Shown piece by piece: positions 56,194 through 64,000 of a DNA stretch of 64,000 nt. The position numbers and the translations under genes are program-made. This DNA is from Acorus gramineus. Lineage: Eukaryota; Streptophyta; Magnoliopsida; Acorales; Acoraceae. The notes beneath the pieces are model-generated. The model saw nothing but the letters and a program-made list of their open reading frames with translations. It was not told the origin of the DNA and did not search any database. Positions within the stretch are counted from its first letter, which is position 1. Each line of letters starts with the position of its first letter. The stretch spans positions 6,437,635 to 6,501,634 of the forward strand of contig CM060851.1 of assembly GCA_030737835.1 (NCBI GenBank). The letters are read 5' to 3'.

Positions 56194-56862
56194 ATGGAAG
56201 AAAAAGAAAAGAAGAAACAAAAACACCACCACCACCACCACCAACCACCACAAAAACAGAATCCAAAGAAGTCAGACTTCAAACCAAACTCAGAAGTGAA
56301 AGGCCTCCGCTTCGGCGGCCAATTCATTGTAAAATCCTTCACCGTCCGCCGCTCCTCCCCTCTCGAGCTCTTGCGCCTCCTCTCCCTCCCCACCCCCTCC
56401 TCCCCCCAACATGACCACCTCCCCTTCCCCTCAACCGTCGCTTTCATGCCCACCAACTTCACCATCCTCGCGCACCACGCGTGGCACACGCTCACGCTCG
56501 GCCTGGGCACCAAGAAATCGAAGGTCCTCGTCTTCGTCTTCGAGAGCCAGGCGTTGAAGGCCTCGACCGTGGACCGGTCATGGCCGAATGTCATCCCGCT
56601 CGGGGACGTGAACCGGAAGCTCATCAGGGGGCTCACCGGGTGCGAGATGGCACGGTTCAAGTTCAGGAAGGGTTGCATCACTTTCTATGTTTACGCGGTC
56701 CGGAGAGTCAGCGTGAACGGGTTCGCGCGCGCCGAGGATCTCCGGACCGTGTTGGAGGCGGTGGTGGAGCTGAAGGACTTCTTGGACCACACGGCGATGC
56801 TCGCTCTCCCGAGCCAGAGGAGCATCGCCTTCTCTTCTCCGGCAGTTGCCGTGGCTCATTGA
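56194..56862 (+). CDS. Conserved-looking plant protein of unknown function, single exon, 222 aa
   Basis: This intronless GC-rich frame has strong codon bias toward C/G third positions, unlike the AT-rich surroundings. The N-terminus (1-33) is low complexity: MEEKEKKKQ, six His, then Gln/Pro/Lys. From residue 34 the protein is ordered: EVKGLRFGGQFIVKSFTVRR, then 'FTILAHHAWHTLTLGLGTKK', 'KVLVFVFES', 'GCEMARFKFRKGCITFYVYA' and a C-terminal 'LPSQRSIAF...AVAVAH'. No membrane helix or signal peptide is visible. I recognise the general look of a land-plant family with a conserved C-terminal serine-rich tail but cannot name it. The start is the first ATG after an A-rich leader; an alternative is hard to argue. 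It is the only non-tandem intact host gene in the window. Its upstream block is duplicated at the left edge. Confidence 0.85.
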   Translation: MEEKEKKKQKHHHHHHQPPQKQNPKKSDFKPNSEVKGLRFGGQFIVKSFTVRRSSPLELLRLLSLPTPSSPQHDHLPFPSTVAFMPTNFTILAHHAWHTLTLGLGTKKSKVLVFVFESQALKASTVDRSWPNVIPLGDVNRKLIRGLTGCEMARFKFRKGCITFYVYAVRRVSVNGFARAEDLRTVLEAVVELKDFLDHTAMLALPSQRSIAFSSPAVAVAH

Positions 56863-58400
56863 GTTTTGTTTGAAGGACTAATTTGATTTAGGATTTTATT
56901 TTTTTACACGTTTCTGGATTTTTCATGTTTGTCTTTCTTGTTCAATTTTTTTGTTTTTTTTTTTCAATTATGGAATAATAGGAGATGTGAGGATTGGATG
57001 TCTGGATTACATTTGGTCTGGTCAGTTAGTCTGGATACCTCCTAGCTAGCTATCTTGTGATAACCTCATGTACATATCATGTAAACTTTGATGGGTTTTT
57101 TTTATTATTTTTATTATGGGCATTGATACAATTTGGGTTTTTTTTTTTCAGTTACTTTTGCAGAGGCTAGATCACTAACTTAGTATATGACATCACCTAA
57201 CATAATATATAGCACACTGTGTATCAAAAAGAATACCAACCCACAACAATTCAATTCAGTCTCAAGTTTCATCCTTGACTAACCATATCTCATTCTTCTG
57301 ATACATCTGCTGCATTCATAATTGAACACTTCAGAGTAAGTTCATTTGAGGAAATTTTTTAATGAAAAAAAGGTGTAGTTATTCAATCAATTAGTAAGGT
57401 TGAATGTGCTCTCAGGAACAGTGTTTTGGTGGATGATTTATGATGGCCCCCAGATGGGGAAAGCTGGCTTGCATTATTCAAAAAGAATAGTAGATATATT
57501 TGGGTTGTGGGGTGGTCCAAACCTACCACCTGTTCTCACACTTTATGGTCTACTAAAGATGGGGACACTCTTTTTTTTCTCTGCCCCTTCTCTCTTCTTT
57601 TTCATCAGTATCTTTAGTTTCCCCTCTTTATCTTCTAGACTGCCCACATGCCAATATGTGTACTACTAATGCATGTGTACGAATCATTGCATTTTTTTTT
57701 TAAGTTGGGTTGAGTAGAATCTTGGGGTAAACAATCAATAAACAAATCTGATTGAGCTGTTAGCATCTCGATAATATTCTCAAAATTCTTTTCTAAGGTC
57801 CATTTAGATCCACCTGTCAAAAGACTCAAAACTGATTCTACTTTTTTAAATTAATTTTTTCAAAAAAAAATAAATGATTTTTTTTTTTTTAGCTTTTTAT
57901 TTTATATTTTGGTTTTTAATGTGTTAAAAGAAAACAATGAAAAGGAACAGTTTCTATGAAAAAGAAATATTTGTTAAAAAAAAAAACTAAATCATAACCT
58001 TAATCCAAGATTCAAGGGATTATATATATAGGAAAAAAGTTTGGACAGATTGCTGTTTTTTTATTCACAGAAACTGCAGGACCCTGCTACGGCAGAACCC
58101 CTTCACAGTGCAAAAAAAAAAATCCTTCCCCTCAATTTATAATATCGATTGCACTAAAAAAAAGGCAACATTTAGTAATGACACTGTGGTGGACAAACAA
58201 ATTATTTTTTTAAAGTCCATACCTGTAAAAAAATTGAAGGCCCCCCATTTCGTCGGTGAACCTGGATCAATGAATTCAATGTGTTTCAGTGGTCAATGGC
58301 CAGTTAGTGTGGAATTACATTTTTAATGTTACATGGCTCTAAAAAAAAAAAAACTAAACTTGAGTGCCTGCTGCAATGAACATTGGCGGAACATTACCAC
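56863..58400. other. 3' flank of the 56194 gene and unassigned DNA
   Basis: The first 250 bases are T-rich, as in a plant 3' UTR, with AATAATA at 56973. From 57410 to 57560 the sequence is of higher complexity ('ggcccccagatggggaaag') but has no recognisable protein or RNA. The rest is AT-rich with many homopolymers. No gene is supported. Confidence 0.4.
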
Positions 58401-58406
58401 CTAGGT

Positions 58407-58553
58407 TTAGGTACGATCAAGCCATATCGCAGACTGGGCAAGACAGGTTTTACATCCATCAATGCAATAGGAGGACCAATGTAAATCAACTTTGGCCATA
58501 TCATAAAAATTACAATAAGCAGGTCCTTTAAATGACACAGGTTGATGAATCAC
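58407..58553 (-). pseudogene. Cys-rich C-terminal exon of an unrecognised gene
   Basis: On the minus strand, a good acceptor (tgtgcag) at 58554-58560 opens a 48-codon frame ending in TAA at 58407: VIHQPVSFKGPAYCNFYDMA, then 'KVDLHWSSYCIDGCKTC' and LAQSAIWLDRT. Four Cys and two His in 24 residues look like a metal site. Further upstream, 58711-58764 reads VLEEENQIVVDLAEQI with a possible donor, and 58780-58985 has exon-like pieces with stops. It is probably the decayed 3' part of a host gene; the family is unknown to me. Confidence 0.4.
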
Positions 58554-58764
58554 CTGCACATATGACACATTTACAAGAATGGTTCAAGGAGGCATATAAG
58601 TATTTAACAAAGTCAAAACATGTACCATAACCTTTCCTGGAGACATATATGAATCAACAAAAAAAATATTTTGAAAAAAAAAGGGGGGGGGGGTTTATAC
58701 GTAGTGAGCACAATCTGCTCTGCAAGATCCACAACAATCTGGTTCTCTTCTTCCAAAACTTTTT

Positions 58765-60640
58765 TTTTTTTTTTTGGGTGGACACCTCTGAGATCATGAA
58801 TTCCTAAACATTGTGGAATTCCATATCTTTATTGGAACAATAGTAAACCATAGCAAGCAAAACTTCATATTCCTCATGATTCATACCTCCCTCTAATCGC
58901 CTGATAGCCACTCATTCCCTCTTGGTCTAAACCACCTGCCAATCTGTACAATGGCAAACTCCTAATAACTCATCAGATTACTGCCTAAAAAAAAAAACAT
59001 TCTTTTCTGACTAGAGTTCCAATAAAAATTTGCAGATCCACCTCCCAATATCATAAGATGTGGGTAGGAAAAAAAAAAAAAAATCCAATGTATTTAACGT
59101 GCTGCCAGGACGTGCGGCAAAATGGAAGGTTTTTTTTTTTTTTTTAGTGATGAGAAATAGGCGTGCAAGAATCCCCTGCGTATCTATATGAAAAGAACAA
59201 TATTGCAGTTTTGATTTTAATTTTTTTTTTTTTTTTTTATTACTATTTGGGGAGGACTATATCGCAAAAAAAAGGTTCATTTTAAAAAAAAAAATATAAA
59301 AAATCAAAACCTTCAACACATACGAACACTACATTCTTTATGTAGTAACTAAGTTACAAGGTACTCCTTACAAGAAGTCTGTAAATCCTATTAGCGAACA
59401 AAAGTAGGATTTGTTCCTTTGGAAGGCTGTGTTTGGTTGCATGATTGCAAATTTGATTTTAGGCAAAAGCTAAGTTTAAAACTAATTTTGCAAAAAGCTG
59501 TATCTCCACAACCTAAAAAAAACTCGGGTTTTGAATTTTTTTTCACATAAATCTGTCTGTCTTTTTTTTTTAGCCTTTTTTTTTCTAGAAAAAAAAGGGG
59601 GGAAAAAAACTTTTTTCAAAAAAAAAAAAAAGCCACCCAAATTTTTTTTCAAAGCCAAATCAATAACAAACACAATTAAATCTAAGATTAGAGAGAAGTT
59701 TTTTTTTTTTTTTTCAAGCATACATTTTTTTTAGCTTAAATAAATAATTTATTACCAAAAAACCATTTTTTTTTTTTCCATATCAATTAATACTTAGATC
59801 TCCTATGGGGGGGAGAGAGAGAGAAAATCTATGGGGATGGGGAAATTGATGACATCATCACATAGAGAGAGAGAGAAAAAGAACTACTATATAAAAATAA
59901 AACCTCTTTTATTTGAATGATGATGAATGATGATAAGATAAGAGAAGAGGATATATATTATATATATAATATAGCGAATGAGAGGAAAAAAAAAAAAAAA
60001 GCCAAAATGAGAAAAAATGAAAGAAGAAAAAAAAGAACACAAGTCTTTTGAGTGTTCCACGCCACACCACACACACACACACTGTTATACAAGCAGCCAT
60101 ACACCTACTTCACTTTTGTTCCAAAAAAAAAAAAATCCCATGCCCCCCCATCCACTTACAACTTGTGCCACCAGATCCATATCTAGGGCGCAAGTGCCAG
60201 ATAGGATCTATAGCTGACTTGGACTGGACCCCCCCTCCCCCCACCAAAAAAAAAAAGAGGAAAGAGAAGAACTGAAGTGAAAGATTATGTTTATGACAAG
60301 AAGCCCTAGTTTAGGGCTAAGAACTAATGAGGTATATAGACAGTGATAGGAAGTTTAATATAAGGGTGGTAAATTATGCCACCTATGCAAATAAACATCT
60401 AACATCCCACCAGATATACAGTGGATCATATACAATTCGCTAAGTAGAAGAGATGGCATCACTTTGTGTGGGCTTTAGTGAATAGGTCGGCACATTGAAG
60501 ACTGGTGGGAACATCAGTGATTTTTTTTTGAAAAGAGGGAACATCAGTGAATTAGTGACCCGTAATGTAAGGGTATTTTTTTCTCCAAAAAATAAAAGGT
60601 AGGTGTTAAGGTTCCAAATGGGAACTGTTGCTTAAGGGGA
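58765..60640. other. AT-rich DNA with many homopolymers and microsatellites
   Basis: Runs of A or T of 10-18 bases occur repeatedly (58760, 59066, 59130, 59220, 59620, 59700, 59990). (GA)n runs lie at 59813-59824 and 59864-59877, (AC)n at 60067-60081, and a (TA)n hairpin at 59951-59970. ORFs such as 59482-59734 are translations of these runs. No gene is supported. Confidence 0.5.
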
Positions 60641-60676
60641 AAAAATCACAGCATCAAAATCATTATGATGATTTGA

Positions 60677-60979
60677 ATGTTTATTAGTGACTTTGTGGAC
60701 GTTGTGAAAGGGAGGAGAAATAAAAGGGACCACATCTTCTCTGGATGTTTTTTCAGTGTTAATGTTTGGTCAAGAGTGAGCCTGACCATAGAGACTAGCT
60801 GTGTATTCTCAAAGGTGGTGGATTTGTGGAACTTCTTCAAGAAAAGGGTGAAGAGAGGAGATTGTAGCGAGGAGACAAAGCTTCTTGGAATTTTTCCACA
60901 TCCAATATGTTGGAGTATATGGTCAACTAGGAATGAGCATAGGAAATGGGATCATGATCACCAGTTCATCATTAAATAG
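60677..60979 (+). pseudogene. LINE (L1-type) zf-RVT fragment
   Basis: The frame reads RRNKRDHIFSGCFFSVNVWS, later 'LLGIFPHPICWSIWSTRNEH', the pattern of the zinc-binding region that follows the reverse transcriptase of plant LINE ORF2 (DHLF..C..A..VW...; CWSIW..RN). About 100 residues remain and the element has lost the rest. No tail or target duplication was identified. Confidence 0.7.
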
Positions 60980-61735
60980 CAAGACTGCGGAACTAATTTT
61001 AAATGTTCAAATTCGCTCCACAAAAGCCAGCCCCATTTCAAGGGACTCAGATTGAGGTTATTATTTACATTTATGTACAGAACAGAAGCAACAAGCTTTA
61101 TTCTATCAACACGGGGATACTTAAAAGGCTCCATGCAAGCTCATATTTATGTACAAAATCCAGAAATAAAATTCTTCCATCAAAAGTAATTATATACACA
61201 AACATATTTTTATACAATATAGTTACAAATTTAACTCTTAAAAAAAATATTACTCTAAAATCCCTATTATAGCCATTCGGATGATGAAATGTGTCTAGAT
61301 TATTTCCTCCATATCAGATCATTCTTGAGTTTCTCATATCAACTTCTTTTTATGGTTTCATGCCAAACAGACAAATAATTCATCACCGGCACTACATAGA
61401 TGAACTCAAGCAATCACAAAGTGTTACCACCTGTCAAAATCATCTTCAAAAACCTACCCACTAGGAATTAAAATATAAAATTGAACACCAAAAAAGAGTA
61501 CACCAGACGAAATGAGAGATAACAACACCCAAACCACATTTAAAGTTTTGTTTTGTTCATACATCATTTCCAAGTCCCCACCTTTAACCCCAGATATATA
61601 ACAAAAAAATTATTATATCAAAAAAATGCAGAAAAAAAAAAGAAAAGACTGGCAATTCTTATAGAGGCAAGCAAGTATCACATACACATCCCCATCATAA
61701 ACCACAATTCCAAAACAACGAAAAATTACCACAAT
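60980..61735 (-). other. Possible 3' region of the zinc-knuckle gene remnant
   Basis: On the minus strand this is T-rich moderately complex sequence following the degenerate CCHC gene, as expected for a 3' UTR or retrocopy flank. No other gene is visible. Confidence 0.3.
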
Positions 61736-61739
61736 TACA

Positions 61740-62190
61740 CTCACCCACTTCACCGACCCCCCTGCACTGCTTCTCCGACCGCTTCTTGTGCTTCCCAGTC
61801 CATGAATCCTCCTCCAAGCCACTCTCCGATCGCTGCTTCCTCCGCTTCTTCCACCTCCTCCTCCTTTCATCCTCGGATGACTCACTCTCATCATCCTGAA
61901 CACTTTGAATTCCTCTTCTTCATCCTCCTCCTCTCTCTCCTCCTCTCATCTTCCTCAACATCATCATCATCATCTTGACATCGTACTTCTCGCCATCGCC
62001 GTGGTCATCGTCCTTGGTGAGGCGGCCGACTCGGCCGCACCTCTTGCAGGCGCAGCGAGTCTCGTCTGCGTTGGATCCCGTGATCCGGGCGAGGGCGAGG
62101 AGGCCCTGGAAGCTCGTGTGGGCGTTCTCGGCCTCGGCGTCCACGGAAGAGGAGGCGGCGGCATCTTTGCGGGATCCGATTCGCTCCCGG
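61740..62190 (-). pseudogene. Degenerate CCHC zinc-knuckle protein (ZCCHC10-like)
   Basis: The minus strand reads SVDAEAENAHTSFQGLLALA, then 'RITGSNADETRCACKRCGRVG', split here into RITGSNADETR and CACKRCGRVG. This is the conserved N-terminus of plant CCHC zinc-knuckle proteins with charged Arg/Ser-rich tails. The knuckle is broken: after CGRVG the expected 'HLTFQCRNF' is missing and the text jumps to RLTKDDDHGDGEK, losing the His and last Cys. An early stop follows (about 61920), while the acidic-basic tail (ESESSEDERRRRWKKRRKQR, 'GKHKKRSEK') continues in another frame to about 61745. It is probably a decayed or retro-copied gene. Confidence 0.6.
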
Positions 62191-62439
62191 AACAGTTAGG
62201 GTTTCGATTGGGTAAAAATTAGGGTTTCCAGTGGTTAAAAGTTAGGGAATTTTTGGCTCTGGAGGCGATGAGCGAGAAATTTACGACCTGGTAAAATCAG
62301 TTTTACGGAATGTGAATAAGATGACGACGAAGACGAACGGACCGGTCTGGTCCTCGCTTCGCTGTTGGTGTTGGGGTTGGGCCTGTTATGGGTCATTTGA
62401 TGGGCCGGGATTACATTTGGACCCCAACTATGCATAAAA

Positions 62440-62580
62440 CTGAAAAATATATTTTTTAAAAAAAAAAAATACTATATCTCAATGTATATTATAATTTTAT
62501 AAAATATATATTTTAATAAAAGACTACATATTTAAAATTAAAAAAAAAAAGGTGAGACCAGGATGAACATATCATTTTCC
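62440..62580. repeat. AT-rich palindromic repeat copy
   Basis: It contains 'atatctcaatgtatatta', 'aaatatatattttaataaaa' and 'gatgaacatatcattttcc', the second half of the dispersed repeat that also occurs in the BURP introns. Confidence 0.5.
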
Positions 62581-62733
62581 CTCGTCTTTGGCCCCAATTG
62601 TTTCAATTTTTTCTTAAACTATATATTGACTTATGTCTAGCTAAATCAAATACATTTTTTTCTACGAAAACTTTAATTTTTCTTATCTTGTATTATAATG
62701 GAGTATATATTGCATTAGGATGATATATATTTC

Positions 62734-62851
62734 AAAAACAGAGTGTACAGGCAACTACAAGACTGTTTACAAGCTACAGACAAGGCTACTTAAAAAACAG
62801 AGTGTATAGGCACCTACAAGACTGTTTTCAAACTACAGACGAGGCTACAAA
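62734..62851. repeat. 59 bp tandem repeat, two copies
   Basis: Two units start at 62734 and 62793: ACAGAGTGTACAGGCA and ACAGAGTGTATAGGCA openings, each followed by 'ctacaagactgttt' and 'aggctac'. Non-coding. Confidence 0.85.
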
Positions 62852-63414
62852 ACAATAAGTGTATTAAAAAAAATTTCACATTTCTAAAATATACTTGTAC
62901 GATGAGGTATGCTATTGTTTTAAAAATAAAACAGAGCTGTAGAAAATTATATTATCAGTTTACAATCTACAGCCCTCTTTGATTTGTTTAAATATATACT
63001 TGGCTAATAAATCACATTCTTTCATTAGAAAATCATACTCACATAAGCTGTGTGTATACCTTTTTACATTTTTCATGATTTCATATACTACATTATTTTA
63101 TATTTAGAAAAGTACAAGTATGTTTTGAAATAAGATGTATAGAAAGGGAAGAAGTCTTGATAAGTTAGAATCAATAAACCTGAGGATGCAGATATTGTTT
63201 ATTCATATTAATCCATCAAAACTATAACTTTATTCTAACAAGAAAAAAAACAAAAGATAAAATTTTATCCAAATTGAGAAAAGGAATAACCAAACAATTT
63301 TTTTTTTTTTTTAAGAAACGATAGACATACGCCCGTAATTTTATTAAAAGAAAAAAGTTATCCAAAACATAAACACATACAAGAACACCTACTAAAGATA
63401 TAAAAACGTAGAAA

Positions 63415-63783
63415 CAATGTTTTAAAAATCCCGCATAAACCCCGATTAATCCCTCACCTAGACCTAAACGGTTTCAACCCGCAACGCTTAACGCCTAACC
63501 ACTTTTTCAATTAATCCCCAATTGACTAAAAAACTATTAAGTCATCTTATATATTACATATCTATTAATTAATTTTTTATGCTATCCCTATTATGCTTAT
63601 ATTATTAATTTTATTTTAATGTTATTTTATTATTATTTTGTAATCTAAAATCATTACATATATATCATGTATATGTATTATATTTATTATTATAAAAAGT
63701 GATTGATTAATCTCCACCTAACCGATTAATCCCTAATCTCTTCTCAACCACCCGATTAGCGTCTAGCACTTTTTACAACATTG
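63415..63783. mobile_element. MITE with CAATGTTTTAAAA / TTTTACAACATTG ends
   Basis: Inverted termini of about 13 bases bound a 369 bp element whose arms repeat 'cgattaatccc' and 'gcgtctagc/gcctaacc' motifs, a type common in plant genomes. Non-coding. No clear target duplication. Confidence 0.6.
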
Positions 63784-64000
63784 CGTATAAGAGATATCTA
63801 ATCTATCTCCTAGTAACATTATACTCAAATAAGCTATACCCAAACCAAATGGGGCAACATGAATTATTCAGTAACCATTTACATGCAAATATACTTGCAA
63901 AAACAGAGGTTTGTTGTCGATATTCTTTATTTATAGAAGTTGCCACTTGACGAACCTTATAAAGACCACCCTGAATGTCTGGAACTCCTTAACACATTCA

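Noticed and set aside
56190-56681. 163-codon antisense ORF over the 56194 gene
   Set aside because: GC-rich codon shadow; the sense frame has the credible protein, and the antisense protein is poly-Gly/Trp low complexity at its end.
57400-57669. 89-codon ORF after the 56194 gene
   Set aside because: It ends in a T-rich tract giving Phe/Ser runs; no domain, promoter or codon bias.
59482-59734. Lys/Phe-rich ORFs on both strands
   Set aside because: They are translations of A and T homopolymer runs.
60017-60275. ORFs with His/Thr repeats
   Set aside because: They are produced by the (AC)n microsatellite and poly(A) runs.

Overview
The window is nuclear DNA of a flowering plant, most likely a eudicot. 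The evidence is GT-AG introns, TATAAATA promoters, AATAAA signals, AT-rich spacers with A/T homopolymers, BURP-domain genes, and plant-type LTR elements, LINEs, hAT and PIF/Harbinger elements. Gene density is low.

The core (about 4.7-47.7 kb) is a tandem array of four BURP-domain genes, all on the + strand: A 12251-14146, B 22866-24770, C 36319-38233 and D 45672-47541. Each has a tiny signal-peptide exon, a short second exon and a long exon with the whole BURP domain. All four keep a perfect CHX10CHX25CHX25CH motif, a signal peptide, consensus splice sites, a TATA box 95-99 bases before the ATG and a poly(A) signal, so all look functional. A/B and C/D form two subtypes. They differ mainly in a short segment just after intron 2, the likeliest place for functional divergence. 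BURP proteins include drought/ABA-responsive RD22-like proteins, seed USP/BNM2-like proteins, PG1-beta subunits, and the copper-dependent peptide cyclases that make burpitides.

The spacers are themselves duplicated: one series of modules recurs before each gene, and one spacer unit (4.86-6.77 kb) has the modules but no BURP gene, suggesting a lost fifth copy. A block at about 1.27-4.4 kb is repeated at 54.7-55.95 kb, where it forms the upstream region of an intact single-exon gene of unknown function (56194-56862).

The array is full of insertions. There is an old Ty3/gypsy-type LTR element with an antisense reading frame (30881-34022) and a gag-only LTR element (42542-44783). There is also a 3.07 kb PIF/Harbinger element with a TAA target duplication that carries a two-exon GRF zinc-finger/membrane protein gene (49536-52608), a 913 bp hAT derivative with a perfect 8 bp target duplication (21132-22044), and several long-TIR foldback elements (10.81-11.90, 14.35-15.32, 19.40-20.69, 40.23-41.06 kb). 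Smaller items are a truncated LINE, SINE-like elements, and a small AT-rich palindromic repeat that also sits in intron 2 of all four BURP genes.

The right flank (57-64 kb) holds fragments: a Cys-rich exon remnant, a LINE remnant, a degenerate CCHC zinc-knuckle gene and MITE-like repeats. All calls come from reading the sequence; no alignment or database search was run.
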